This document shows, piece by piece, positions 1 through 11,340 of a stretch of DNA of 64,000 nucleotides (its first letter is position 1; each line of letters opens with the position of its first letter). The position numbers and the translations under genes are program-made. This DNA comes from Ziziphus jujuba (taxonomy: Eukaryota > Streptophyta > Magnoliopsida > Rosales > Rhamnaceae). A model generated the notes under the pieces. The model was given only the letters and a program-made list of their open reading frames with translations. It was not told the DNA's origin and did not search any database. The DNA is taken from NCBI RefSeq assembly GCF_031755915.1, contig NC_083387.1, forward strand, positions 6,352,501-6,416,500. Direction: 5' to 3'.

Positions 1-807
1 AACACATAAATAGAAAATATTTGGTTGGTCCCCAAACATGAATAATGGTTAATTAAGCAATTAATATCCAAACTCATATTTTTATTTGGCTTAACATGTC
101 CGCTAATATACAACAAAAATCTAATACTTTCTATCAAAAAAAACAAAAATCTAATACAATAATAATTGCTATAAAAGTTAACCCTTGTATTTATATCCAG
201 CATCATTAATTTGATTTTAATCACAAATAATGCCTCATTTATACCTCAAGATTAATTTGAACATGGCGGTCAATTGGTCAAAAAAATGTGATTCGTACTA
301 GTCACAGTGCAAACATCATGAAAATGGCCGCTTTCATCTTGCCCTTATGAGTTTCCTCTTTTCTAATGTAGTTTAAAACACTTAATAGGGATTAATTGAG
401 GACCTAAGTTGCAATGATCGCGTACTACATAATACTGGGTTTGCTTTACAATGAAGCGATTAGAAACCTATATTTTACTTCTTTTAACATTAGCTATGGT
501 CAAATTGGGCATCTGAAACTATAGATGAAGACTATTCTATCATAAATTACTCTTTAATTAATTAAAGTAATTGTAGTAAAATTCAATATGGATCTGCAAT
601 TTTACTTTACAAAGTTAAAACCAATAGTTAGAGCTTTTAAATAATTGGATTTTATATTGGAAACTCATGAGGATGCAAATTAACTATCATATTTTGAGTC
701 CAGGAGGAAATTGATGGAAGGTGTTTTTGAAAAAAAAGGGAATAAATTAATAACACTGGAATGTAATGTTCAACATTTGATAATTAATTTCTCCAAATAC
801 AACAATA

Positions 808-839
<32 letters not shown>

Positions 840-903
840 GTAATAATGATAATAATGGAAATATGATATTACAATTATCAGATTATTCTAATATAAATCT
901 CAC

Positions 904-937
<34 letters not shown>

Positions 938-1984
938 AACACAAAACAAACTAGATAAAGTGTGGAACATTAAATTGCACTTTTTTTGCATTAATTTTTC
1001 CGTTGGGTTGAGTTAAATTAATCACATAACTTCATAAATTTTTTATCGTTGGCTCAATTTTTACTGTATGAATTGATAAATTTTTTTTGGTAAATGTATA
1101 AATTAATTGATATTTTGTTTCCCAGTATTGTCATGGAATTGCATGTTCAAGGACTGCTTAGCCCAAACCCATTGAAATTAGATTAGAGCTGAGTTGGAAT
1201 ATAATAAACCATCTAGTTACAACTTATAATTAAGAATATGAAATTGAAGAAAACGACTTTTCAAAGTTTTCATCAGAATTTTCTTATTTTTTGGTCTAAA
1301 ATCATAAATTCACAAAAGTAAAGGAATTGGTGGCCACTCTCAATATTTTGGCCCCTGAATCACCACCATGTGATGTGAGGAGGTGGAGATTTATCAATTT
1401 CTATTTAAGAATTTTGGTGTCTCTGTTTTGTAAGGTGGAGATTTTTAATTTCCTATTTTCCGTTGAAAGCTTTCTTGTATTATCAGCTAAGGAATGAAAG
1501 TCCAAAATCCAAATGGATTTACGCCTGATGGTGGTGGTGGCCCACCTGATTTAGTCTCCACCATCCGCACTTCGCTTTAAGAACATGCTGTACGTCATGG
1601 TCCCATGCTCTAGCTACAAACTCCTCAGGGTATATCTGATTTTGAATAATATATATATATATATATATAAATGATGACATTGGGAACAAAATGGGTGTGA
1701 AATGACCAATAAAAAGTTTTTTTTTTTTTTTTAAAAAAAATGATCACTTTGCGTCTTCCTTGGTGGGGAATGTATTTGGTTATGAAATGAAGGGGGTAAA
1801 GTTACTCCCCAATCTATCAATACAAATTGAATTATTTCTTATTTTTTTGAGTAGTCTTTTTTTTTTTTTTTTAAAAAAATAAAAATATTTTTTTAATGGA
1901 TCTCATCAGTCTAAAAGATTTAAGAACAATAGACCATTAACATCTATAACTGTTAATAATTCTTCTTGGAACCATATAACACTC

Positions 1985-2022
1985 AGTCCATTATTGCATG
2001 GTTAGTCCATTATTGCATGGTT
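1985..2022. repeat. 19 bp perfect tandem duplication
   Basis: The 19 bases agtccattattgcatggtt occur twice head to tail (1985-2003, 2004-2022). Confidence 0.9.
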
Positions 2023-2800
2023 GTTCCAATCTCTTTCCCGCACAATATATGACAACATGTGAAATCCACTTCAAAATGTAAAATGGAGCTACTAAGACTC
2101 AAACCCACGATTTTTGCAAATAGATGTGATTGAATAGCCTGTTCATAGACGTTATTCTTTCTTACTTTATTTATTTAGTCATGGTACTCCATAAATATAT
2201 ATATATATATTACTTGTTCTATAATAATGAATGTATTAGCGACTACTTTATTAGCATACATTTCAGAGCTTTTTTTTTCATTATTTAATTTATTTTATTT
2301 GCTTGTTAATGGAGGAGTTGTCACTTTCATTTGTCTAATTCAAAGCTATTTTACTTTATGCATCAAAACTATTCAAATTATTTATGGTTCTACGTAAAGA
2401 AAATGATGGATCGAAAGGCAAAAAACAAAAAAAACATAGGCACTTTTTTTATTTTAACGAATGCCAAGTTCAACCCAACTTTTTAATTTTTCCGCTAAGA
2501 CCAAGTTCAACCCCCTTGGTCTTTATCAATGTACAATGAAACACTTTTAACATTCGTAACGATGGGACAGGTGTCCATTCAACTTCTCTGCAACCCCCAT
2601 CAAAGTAGGCAAAGAATAAGTAGTACATAATCAAAAATTTCAATTCATCAGTCGCACTGAAATCGTAATGAAGGGACAGGTGTCCATTCAACTTTGTTGC
2701 TTTTGCCTTTTTTTAATTTATTTGAGGCTCTCAACCAATTGAGCCAAGGAGATATCAGGTTCATTAATGCTGTTTAATAAAAATTTTATAGTTAAAAGAA

Positions 2801-2846
2801 AAAAGCATTATTATTATTTTTTTTTTGGGTGAAATAAAAGCATTAT
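2801..2846. mobile_element. Tail-only LINE-type insertion with 11 bp target duplication
   Basis: The 11-mer aaaagcattat is present at 2801-2811 and 2836-2846. Between them lies a T-rich run ending in gggtgaaat. In the paralogous block P copy at 28039-28133 the same target word is present three times, separated by two other T-rich inserts. Direct repeats around a poly(T) tract fit target-primed reverse transcription of little more than a poly(A) tail, seen from the opposite strand. Confidence 0.6.
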
Positions 2847-3480
2847 CTTTTAATCCTGGGCCAAATAAGACTTAGAAATTAAAATAAATCTGCGAAGGAC
2901 AGAAGTTATAAGTTTTTGTCATCAGATTGTTCTCTGCCTTTTGAAACATAACTTTCAAACTAAAGGCTGAAAATGTTTAGGCAAAAAGATAACGCAACGC
3001 ATGGGGACCAAAATGTGAAAGGCTTGATAAATAATCGATGAAACTTCCTTCTTCTGTTTTTTTTTAACCTTTAAAATTGTTTTATTGGGTTTATCTCTTG
3101 GCACTTAACACTAAGAATAGCATTTTGGTTTACTTTTGGGAAGGGACTGATGGGTTGTAACTTTTGGCATAAGGTTTAAATTGAATATTTGATCAATTCC
3201 CCAAACACAATGACAAAAGTTTCTTAAGCTTAAGGATCTTTTTAACCCAATATAAATTATTAGTTAAACAGTAAAAAAATGTTACTACTCATATATATAT
3301 ATATATATGTATATATGAAATCTGTAGAGAATAATACAAGAAATAATAGAGTTTTTATATGCAAAACGTAGATATTCTTATATAGAAAAGAATAAAAATT
3401 GTCATGTTCACCCAAAAAAAAAAAAAAAGAAAAAGAAAAACAATGGTAACAATGTTGACCAAGCAAAATAACCACTTTGT

Positions 3481-4840
3481 TAATCTTTTATAATGACATG
3501 AAAATGGCTATTTTAATTTATTTAACTAATAAATGGAAACAAAAGTAGTACGCGCATTAAAAAAAAAAAAGAAAGGGTATAAAAAAAAGAAAACAAAAGA
3601 AATAGAAGTGGTTTTTTCACTCTCCTTTTTTTTTTTTTTTCCTCTTTTTTCTTTTTTTGTTTTTTTGTTTTGTTTTTGGGACTTCATGAAGTAGCAGCGT
3701 TTGATTGGTTACTAATTGCAAGTGGGTATGTGTTACCAGCCAAAGACAGATTTACGAGAGATGGGAATCTTTTTTTTTTTCTTTTCCCTTCCTTGAATGG
3801 CAGAGGTTGATTGGCTGCTAAATGCAAGTGGGCATGTGGAAGGAGACCAATTATGTTTTAGCAATTTACCAGCTCACTTAGTACCACTTCAAGTAATTTT
3901 ATGCCATATGTAAGAAATGCCATGTCATACCTGTTCATCAGTTCAATTAATTTTCTTTTTGGAAAATGTAAAACTTTTGCACGCGCTTTACTACTTCTTT
4001 CTTCCATCCGTATGGCTCCTACAGCTAACATTTTTTATAGATCTCTCTTCCACTCCTGGTCAATTTCTTAAGAAATTGAAGAACACCAAATTGTTATGGG
4101 CTTATGGTAATGGTAGGTTTTTGAAGAACAAACAAACTAAGAAAATACAAGATTCAACCAAAGGTTCCAAAAACAAAGATCAAATGAAAAGGACAAAAAA
4201 GAAAGCGGATTTTTTTTTCTCTAAATCTGAGAGGCCAAAAAACTAATACAGATTGGGTGTCGCCATGGCTTCAAACAACCTTAGCTTCACTAGATCTGAA
4301 CCTCAACCAAACCCTTTCTTTTTGGTTTTTTTTTTTTAAATTTTTTTTTTAAATATAAACTTTAAAAGAGCCAAAAAAAAAAAATGAAGAACAAAGAATA
4401 TAGAGAAATACACAGAGAGATAGAGAGAGTTAAGCTGTGAAGCTTCATAAAAACAAAAAATGGTAATACACACATAGAAAAGTAAAGCGTTTTTTTATGG
4501 GAAAAAAAAAAGACAAAAAATCAAACAAAGGCATGTCAAAGAAGATTAATAATACTATTTTTTTTATTTTTTTTTAACTTTTAATTCTTTTAAAGGATTT
4601 GCTGCTTAAGCTGAAATGTGCAGATAAATGGATCTGTAAGCCCTGGAAGGGCAGGGCGAGGAAGATAAACCAGGGCATGCAAAAAGATTTCATCCTTAAA
4701 AATATAATTAAGATGATAATGAAATAATAAATTGATCCGATACGGTATTTTTAACACATGGCATGAAATGGGTTGGAGTGGTACCGGCTGACCTGGTACC
4801 ACCGCTGCATGCAAGATTTTCTCCTCTCTAAGAGAGATGC
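3481..4840. other. Gene-poor region with an insertion of about 950 bp relative to block P copy 2
   Basis: From about 3690 to 3865 the sequence still aligns with 28880-28985. The text then diverges until about 4825, where alignment resumes with 28990 onward, so about 950 bp is present only here. The extra DNA is A/T-run rich. It contains a 109-codon open frame (3917-4246) and an isolated ATG in good context (4265) that stops after 24 codons in a poly(T) run. I see no recognisable protein domain and call no gene. Confidence 0.5.
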
Positions 4841-4845
4841 TACAC

Positions 4846-4852
4846 TATAAAA
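4846..4852 (+). promoter_or_regulatory. TATA box of small gene 1
   Basis: The TATAAAA sequence lies 105 bp before the ATG at 4951, inside a stretch (gatgctacactataaa) identical to the one before small gene 3. The spacing is the same there, at 106 bp. Confidence 0.65.
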
Positions 4853-4950
4853 TCTCCCCCACACAAGCCCAGTAGTTCCCCCATCATCATCACACAAGCC
4901 CAAACCCACAAGAGACAGCGTCGGAGCTAAAGCCAGACGGCCGGAAAGAG

Positions 4951-5196
4951 ATGGCTGAGACGACCGAGAAGGTGGCGTCGGCGAAATCGTCGGAAAAATC
5001 GGAGACTGAGCGGCAGCCAAGGCATAAACCAAAAGCTGCAACTGTAATTCCCGCAAAGAGAAGATTAGTCAAGACTTTGATGCTTCATTCTATTCTCCAA
5101 CTCGGCGGTGTTTCTGACCACTCTCATCCTCCATCTCCATCTGGAGCCTCCAATGGCAGCTTGAAGACCACCCACATATACCCATATCCAACCTAG
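4951..5196 (+). CDS. Small gene 1: 81-residue basic-core protein with C-terminal HIYPYPT
   Basis: A single-exon frame of 81 codons, of unknown function. Residues 1-24 are polar and charged (E, K, S). Residues about 25-48 form a basic core ending in VIPAKRRLVKTLMLHSIL, probably an amphipathic helix. A Ser/Pro/Gly-rich linker (about 49-73) follows, and the protein ends in HIYPYPT. There is no signal peptide, no membrane segment and no cysteine. The closest paralogue is the gene at 29119, nearly identical except for a few residues; those at 8059 and 37503 are more distant. The start is fixed by alignment with 29119, by the ATG lying 105 bp after a TATA box, and by codon-level conservation that begins there. 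The last residue is Thr where the paralogues have Pro. Four paralogues with a preserved frame and C-terminus argue for a real gene. A short nuclear or membrane-associated regulatory peptide is possible but unproven. Confidence 0.8.
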   Translation: MAETTEKVASAKSSEKSETERQPRHKPKAATVIPAKRRLVKTLMLHSILQLGGVSDHSHPPSPSGASNGSLKTTHIYPYPT

Positions 5197-5512
5197 CAAC
5201 CATATCTATGATGTTATAGTACTATATAATAAAGTTTTGCCAGGTGGGAGATCATTATGGTCATATGGTGATCAAATGGTTGTCTCCTCCATTACAGCAA
5301 AACTTATTATATCTCTATATAGGAGTGTTATGGGAGGCAAAATTGAACTGCTATTGTGGATAAAATTGAATACCACACGGTGATGGGTAATAATTATTCA
5401 CAAAGCCATATTTGTATAAATCGTGCAATCTAAAAATTATGAGTAATAATCTAAAAATTATGAATAATTGTCGTTCACCAAATGATAGGTGATTGTCTAC
5501 AACAATATTTTC

Positions 5513-5550
<38 letters not shown>

Positions 5551-5665
5551 TTACATGAGTCTTGAGCCTAGCTAGGCAGATAGAACATGAATATTTTCTT
5601 AGAAGGGCTCGTGTGTGTTTAGCTTTTGTCATATTCTCATATATGCATATATACGTATATATATC

Positions 5666-5718
5666 GGTCCAATTTTTATTTTTTATTTTTTATTTTTTTG
5701 TGAATAGGGTCCAATTTT
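5666..5718. mobile_element. Tail-only LINE-type insertion with 11 bp target duplication
   Basis: The 11-mer ggtccaatttt flanks (5666-5676 and 5708-5718) a T-rich insert that ends in gtgaatag. The arrangement matches the other T(n)-GG-type inserts in the window. Confidence 0.6.
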
Positions 5719-6083
5719 GTTTGGATGTATGTAATGAGTTTCGATGAATTACATTTCTTTTTTCCTGCTTATTCCGTGGAATGCAAAGCTTAGTCCAATA
5801 ACTAATCCCCTATACTCCAATCACATAACCGACCCATATTCTGCCAAACCCGATCCATATCCGATCTTATCTTTATACATATATATATATATATATATTT
5901 ATGGAATTTTATAAGTATAATTTTTTTTTTAAAGAGGTTTGATTTAATTAAATTTGTTTTATTATCATATTTCGTAAAAATGTCTCGGGTGTTTCATCTC
6001 TTGCAAGAAATTGCCTTTTTCTTTTCTTTTTTATTTTCATTCGTGTACATCAATTAAATTTAATCAGGAAATTTTTCAGACTT

Positions 6084-6268
6084 GTTTAATTAAACATGTC
6101 TTCGATGAGACTTCGGAAACGTTTTTTTTTTTTTTTTTTTTGGGTAATGGAAAACATTTGCTGGTTGGACTGTGGAGATGTTATATTTTTTATTTTTTAT
6201 TTTTGGTTAAGATCACAATACAAAAAAAAAAAAAAAAAGTTATTTTTGGTTAAGATCACACTACAAAA

Positions 6269-6300
<32 letters not shown>

Positions 6301-6404
6301 CATCTCCACGGTCCAACCAGCAAATGTTTTCCATTACCCAAAAAAAAAAAAAAAAAAAAAAAGGCATGTTTCCGAAATCTCACCCAAGACATGTTTGATT
6401 AAAC
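6084..6404. repeat. Inverted repeat / hairpin of about 320 bp
   Basis: The left arm (6084-6185) and right arm (6296-6404) are near-perfect reverse complements. A stretch of about 44 bp around ggaaaacatttgctggttgg has a single mismatch; the outer parts are slightly more diverged. The 110 bp loop holds two copies of a ttggttaagatcacaNtacaa unit followed by A and TA runs. The two other block Q copies contain this sequence only once, so the right arm is a local inverted duplication. Open frames inside are low-complexity shadows. Confidence 0.9.
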
Positions 6405-6480
6405 TACAAAAAAAAGAAAAAAAGAAAAAAAAAAGTATATATATATTAATGTGACAAATAGATAAGATCACACTTCAATT

Positions 6481-7980
6481 GAGGATTGGTAGTGGTTGTA
6501 TTTTATTTTTCTTTCTTTTGTTAAGGATAAGCTCTCTTTTTTTTTTAATTAGAAAAAACATTTTAAGATGTTTCTCCAAATAGATAAAAGAAAAAGGGAA
6601 AAATAAAAAAGTAGGAATTTTCAAAGTTTCGCTATCCTTTTTACTTATTTAATCCCATTTATTTTGACAAATTAAAATTCCCTACTTTAACATCTAATAA
6701 ATCTCACAAACACGGTTGAGAGTGGAAAATTGTGATTAAACATTTAAAAACTTTGGTATATCATTCGGCTAATTGTTGGAACATCTTTTGAAGGAATTAA
6801 TGGATGCCGGAAATATCTCGGAAGCTTCCCTTCTAAATTTTAGGGAAGGCTTTCGTTAATAAATTTCATGGAAGGTTAGCACCTAGTAGGGATGTTCGAA
6901 AGAATTTTTGTTTTCAATGTTTGATTCTAAGAAATATATAAGCAACAAACGTTGGAAATGTGGGATCCCTCCCGCCTCTCATTGTGATCTTTTGAAATTT
7001 CAATCTACTCCTTTAAGTTATTATTTTTGTGTGTGGCGTATGGTGAAGGTTACTTACTAATTCACGAGTGACTTTGCTGGAATTGAGCCACACAAAAAAA
7101 GATACCAGTTCTGACTTCAATAATCTATATCTAGTCTATTATTCAATTTAATTGGACTTTCTTCTATTTTTTATTATCATTTTTTATTTTATAAAACCTT
7201 CTTTAAGTTTAAACTTATTGTTTATAAAAAAAGAATAATGTCATATTTATATATATATATATATATATAGATATAGATATATATTTTGTTGTGGAGAAGA
7301 AAAAAATGGTTGGTCGAACAAGGTAATTACTGTAGCTTTTTTTTTTTAAAAAAATTTTCAGTAAACAAAATTTAACTGACATAAATTTGGAAGAAAATTT
7401 CCACTGCTTGAGGAGGAAAAATCAAATAAAAAACTAAATTCCATCTAATAAATTCCACAGTCTAAATTAACAATAATAGGAAAGCAAATGGAGCTATTCT
7501 AAACCGCAAACGCAGTAAATTTATATTAAAAAAGTGTATAATAAATCATCAAATCACTTGTCAATTTGGTCAAAGTACCAGGACAAACTAGAATTGCGTC
7601 CAAAAAGAAATAAAGTAATCAAAGAAAGGGGATATAAAAGGCACACACATTCCTTATTACATATATATATATATATATATATATATGTATAAAACAGAGA
7701 TTTCTTATCTGTAAGCTTACATATTAATTTAGAATTCAGACCATGTTTATTTATTTAATAAAATAATAATGAAATTGGTAAAGAAAGCCTGAAGCTTAGC
7801 TCGCAAGGGTATTAAATAATATAAATAATACAACGTCATCAACTATCGAGTGCATGTGGGTGTTTAACTATTGGACAATGAAAGCCTCCGGGAAAAAAAT
7901 AAAAAAGAAAAATAAAAAGGAAATAGATAACCAGGTCCTTCCTTTTCTTTTTCCTTTTTTAAGTGCCAGACGGTATAGTA
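6481..7980. other. AT-rich intergenic region before small gene 2
   Basis: No supported gene. It holds (TA)n runs near 7246-7285 and 7660-7687. A stretch near 7790-7860 (agcttagctcgcaag, then tcgagtgcatgtgggtg) resembles 15615-15700 and 59060-59080, suggesting another fragment of the duplicated array. Confidence 0.5.
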
Positions 7981-7981
7981 G

Positions 7982-7991
7982 TATAATATAA
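7982..7991 (+). promoter_or_regulatory. TATA box of small gene 2
   Basis: TATAATATAA lies 77 bp before the ATG at 8059. This is shorter than the 104 to 106 bp spacing of the other three short paralogues. Confidence 0.5.
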
Positions 7992-8058
7992 CCAGTTCCA
8001 CAGGATCACGATCCAAGTGCACCCGGAGGAAAAAAACCCAAACCCACAGGAGAGAGAA

Positions 8059-8307
8059 ATGGTGGTAATTATTAACCAAAACCAAGACGGTACAGAGATA
8101 GCGGAGGTGGTGGAGATGGAGGTGAACATGGTTCGAACGAAAGCTGCAGCGACTGTAATTCCGGCAAAGCGAAGGTCAGTGAAGACTTTGATGCTTCATT
8201 CTATTCTCCGACTTATCGCCGGAGCTATTAATTTCCTGCAGGCTCACAAGGCCCAAGGCAATAATGGCAACTTCAACACCAATCGCATATACCCATATCC
8301 ACCATAG
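8059..8307 (+). CDS. Small gene 2: 82-residue basic-core protein with C-terminal RIYPYPP
   Basis: An unrecognised single-exon gene of 82 codons, a divergent paralogue of those at 4951 and 29119. The N-terminus is acidic (about residues 1-28, with an EVVEMEV stretch). The core AAATVIPAKRRSVKTLMLHSIL (written here in two overlapping parts: AAATVIPAKRR and RRSVKTLMLHSIL) is almost the same as in the paralogues. The following linker is different (hydrophobic, then Gly/Asn-rich), and the C-terminus RIYPYPP is retained. An in-frame extension upstream to 8017 would need a GTG start and lies in DNA homologous to the paralogues' 5' leader (cccaaacccaca), so the ATG at 8059 is chosen. The protein has no signal peptide or cysteines. 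Retention of core and tail across a changed linker suggests that those two parts are what selection preserves. Confidence 0.75.
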   Translation: MVVIINQNQDGTEIAEVVEMEVNMVRTKAAATVIPAKRRSVKTLMLHSILRLIAGAINFLQAHKAQGNNGNFNTNRIYPYPP

Positions 8308-9400
8308 ACGACGACGTCGTACGACGACTCCTCTGTCTTTGAGCGGTACGTGCCGGTTGGATCCATGGTTCTTAAAAGTAAAGCGCTGCTAGCTAACTCG
8401 TTTGTATTTCGCAACTTTCATTTTATAGTTTGACAAATTTTGTTAATGTTGCTTTTGGGTAATTATATTAATTTTCATGTTTCCTAGTCAGTACTCTGTA
8501 CTAAGAAAGCTCGATTTTATTGTCATATATATATATATATATATATGGTCCAAATTCCAAAATCTCGGCCTTTACTGGTTTTGATGTTTATATAATATAT
8601 AAGTACTTTTCTTTTCCCGGAATAGTATATTCTAAAAAAAGAAAAAAAAAGAATATTTGATGGAAAGCTTGGTTCAAACCCATTAAGTAGCTGACCAAGT
8701 AGGAAGACAGAAGAAGAAAATATTCATAAAAACCATGGGGTTGAGTGATCCCAAAACTGCCAAAAAAAAAAATATATATATATATATATGTATATATATG
8801 ATAACGAAAAAGAAAGAATAAAGGTAACCCTTTCAAAATTAATAATTTATTCTTTGTCTATGGGTTGGTTTATTTTATCATCGTTCGTGGGTCCCAACGA
8901 TGGTAGGTTACGATCTCACCGACTCTTCGCCGGAAATGAGAATTCGGCTACGATTCTCTGCCGGCGAAAATGGAGTCAAGAATAATACATGCAGAGTAGT
9001 GTAGAAACCCATTTATTATCGAACCCACCACCACGGTCTTCATCCCTTTAGGCCTTTTTTGTGTTTTATTTTTTCTTAATTATTATTATTATTTATTATT
9101 TTTATCTTAAAAATCTTCTATTTTTGTCAAATTCTGAGTCGTCGGGCCCGTGCAAACCACAACCCAGAGAAGATTTGGCAACCCAAACCGGAGGCTGGAG
9201 CTCCATCGGCTCGCTAATAAAACCGCCGTCCGTACTTCCATGGCGTCCCCGTCCTAACGAACGGGAACATGAACCCAATCGGCCTCGAACCTTTCGCCGT
9301 GCCGGGCTTTCCGAGATATAATCGGCTTTTAGTCCGCCAATGGCCCATGAATTTTTTGTTTTTTTTTTTTAAGTATTTTCTTTCCCTTTCTTAAAAAAAT
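8308..9400. other. 3' flank of small gene 2, with a GC-rich island
   Basis: The stretch 8655-8780 (ggaaagcttggttcaaaccc to gatcccaaaactgcc) resembles the 3' flanks of small genes 3 (about 29885-30000) and 4 (about 38210-38330). A GC-rich island at about 9130-9330 stands out from its surroundings; its 86-codon frame (9061-9321) has no recognisable domain. (TA)n runs lie near 8525-8547 and 8773-8797. Confidence 0.5.
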
Positions 9401-10740
9401 TTATTTTTTTAATATCGAACAAAAATTAATCTCAAAGGATTTGATACTCATTAAATTTTTACATGTTTCTTTCTTTGATAAATTGGGAAGATGGATTTTG
9501 TAGAATAAATTTCTACCAGTAACGTAGTTTTTTTGTTTCTTTACTCCCAGTAAAATTATACGCATGCTTGAATTTTGATTTGAATTGGCCATTGGTTGGT
9601 GGGCAATGGGAATGATGGATGTATGCTTTTTATTTTTTTAAGATGAAATGTTTGACGTATGTAGAGCGATAAAGATGGGCCACAAGACCATATTTGCTTA
9701 TGGAAAACGTTTTAGAGAGTGAGTCTAATATTTTATTTTTATTATTCTTATTTTTTAGAATTTGTTATATATTTTGTGTTTGACTATTGGTGACTTTCAT
9801 TCATTCTTAATTGTAATGAATGTATTAGTGATGAATCTAGTAAACTTTTTTAGCAGCTCCAAGTTCATTATTTCTTGGCTTTTTCCCAGATATGACAAAT
9901 TGTTCTTGCTACCTTACATTATGTTTTCTCAGCCTCCTACGGGAATTAAACCATGCATTTTACTCATTCTATTCATTTTATTTATTTACTTATTAGTATT
10001 ATTATCATTGTTGTTATTACTTATCACTATATTAAGTTTGTTTTAAGTCAAATTGTCTGAAAGAGGAAAATGTATCTGTGCGAGAAGAAAATCAGACCAT
10101 CCGTTTATATGTGAAGATAAATCGCCTTAGATTCTCTAGGAAAAAAACAAAAACAACAATAAATTGAAGCATTTGCAATAAATCAGACAAACAGTCAAAG
10201 AAGGAAAAGAGAAAAAATCAGACCACCCAGATTTTTAACATTTAAACTTGTCATTTACTCTGGAAAGGAAAAAGAAAAATGCTAAATCAGTCACTAAAAC
10301 CTGGCTGAACAGCATATGAAGAACTGATTATGGTTTAACAGGTTAATGACCTTCAATCTAAATATTCATGATTGTCGCAAATAATTGATGCTAATCATAA
10401 ATGTCACCGATGCTCATCACCACATTTATCACAGAACACCATCATCAAGCAGTGCCGTTATAAACGCCCATTCTGATTATCAGCAGCAAAAACTTGCTTC
10501 TTCTTCTTCTTCTTCTTTTTTTTTTTTTTTTTTTTTTTTTTCCAGTTTCTCTGTCGTCAATCACCTAGTATTTATTGAATTGACGTTTGAAAGGATTCAG
10601 ACAAACAAGTATCAACATTTTTACATTTTTTGTGGTCAACAATGCTATTATCAACTTACTATATATTGAAGCCGTAAAATTTGGGTGCAAACCCAACAAA
10701 TGCTACTATAAAACCTGATTATAAAATTATATTTCCATAT
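9401..10740. other. AT-rich intergenic region, partly duplicated at 61.6-62.1 kb
   Basis: About 9590-9830 aligns with 61595-61860 and then 62050-62100 (shared words ggcaatgggaatgatg, ttgttatatattttgtgtt, tttaattgtaatgaatgtat). A (TTC)n-T(n) tract lies at 10498-10541. No gene is supported. Confidence 0.55.
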
Positions 10741-11340
10741 TTGCCGCAATGAGGGTCTTTTCTGCACGAGAAGAGCAAGGAAACAACATGGAAGAAGAAT
10801 ATGGGTAGAAAGGTGTTGGGCAATAAAGGAAGGAGTTCAGGAGAAGGTTCTGTGTAGGGGAGCAGAAAAAGCAGGCTGAGTCTGAAATAGGAAGATGAAC
10901 GTTAGGTTATTATGCTCCTCTTGATTAGCAATTAGGTTTAGACATTGTAAATTCTCAATAAATACAATCAGAAGTTCTTGGAACCAAAAATTGGTAACCC
11001 TTAAAGCAGATCACAAAATATAGCCAAAAGTTTCTTAAATCATCACCAAACAGAGACAGCAATGAAAACCGTTTATGATGTGTCAATGTATGAAAAGGCC
11101 ATTAAACATTTAAAAGGATAAAAGGTAAAGGTTATATCAATGTATTTAACAAAAATAATGAGTAATTAAACATGATTAGAAAATCCCTTTACGATTATCC
11201 TACAACCCGTCACCTAGTAAAAAACAAAGTGCTGATATAGAAATAGAATCTTGGAGACGTAAATTCTCATTATTACCTATAAGCTGTCAGCTCCCACCAC
11301 ATGATGAAAGATCGTTGACTGCATAGACATCCATTGTTAC
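10741..11340 (-). other. Probable former 3' region of the LSM5 copy
   Basis: Not obviously part of the duplicated blocks and less AT-biased than its surroundings. It lies directly downstream of the LSM5 stop codon on the minus strand. It may include old 3' UTR, but I see no gene in it. Confidence 0.35.

Larger units (their letters stand above)
1..3480. repeat. Duplicated block P, copy 1 (upstream of small gene 1)
   Basis: No gene is supported here. By eye the stretch aligns with about 23700-28770, starting with the shared text around the words ttggttggtcc at 23 and 23735. Shorter copies lie near 51240-51870 and 35430-37060. Inside are (TA)n runs near 909-935, 1650-1669 and 2195-2210, a 19 bp tandem duplication (1985-2022), and short poly(T) insertions near 1079-1094 and 2812-2835. 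The block always lies upstream of a member of the small-gene family, except in the copy near 51.2 kb. Confidence 0.75.
5197..6480. repeat. 3' region of small gene 1 and duplicated block Q, copy 1
   Basis: The first 450 bp align with the 3' flank of small gene 3 (29365-29700), including the shared text around tagctaggcagatagaacat. From about 5700 the sequence aligns with 22380-23420 and 50300-50860 (shared words cataaccgacccatattctg). A (TA)n run with a central TATGTATATA lies at about 5514-5550. No gene is supported. Confidence 0.75.

Noticed and set aside
3917..4246. 109-codon plus-strand frame with a Lys-rich end
   Set aside because: Low-complexity F/L-rich then K-rich sequence in DNA missing from the paralogous block; no domain and no promoter signal.
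4265..4339. ATG in good context followed by 24 codons (MASNNLSFTRSEPQPNPF...)
   Set aside because: It could be a captured 5' end of a gene, but it stops in a poly(T) run and nothing downstream continues it convincingly.
6096..6398. 100-codon frame in the hairpin region
   Set aside because: It is translated poly(T), poly(A), TA repeats and inverted arms; coding use is not credible.
8017..8058. Upstream extension of small gene 2 to 96 codons
   Set aside because: It would need a GTG start and covers DNA homologous to the untranslated leader of the paralogues.
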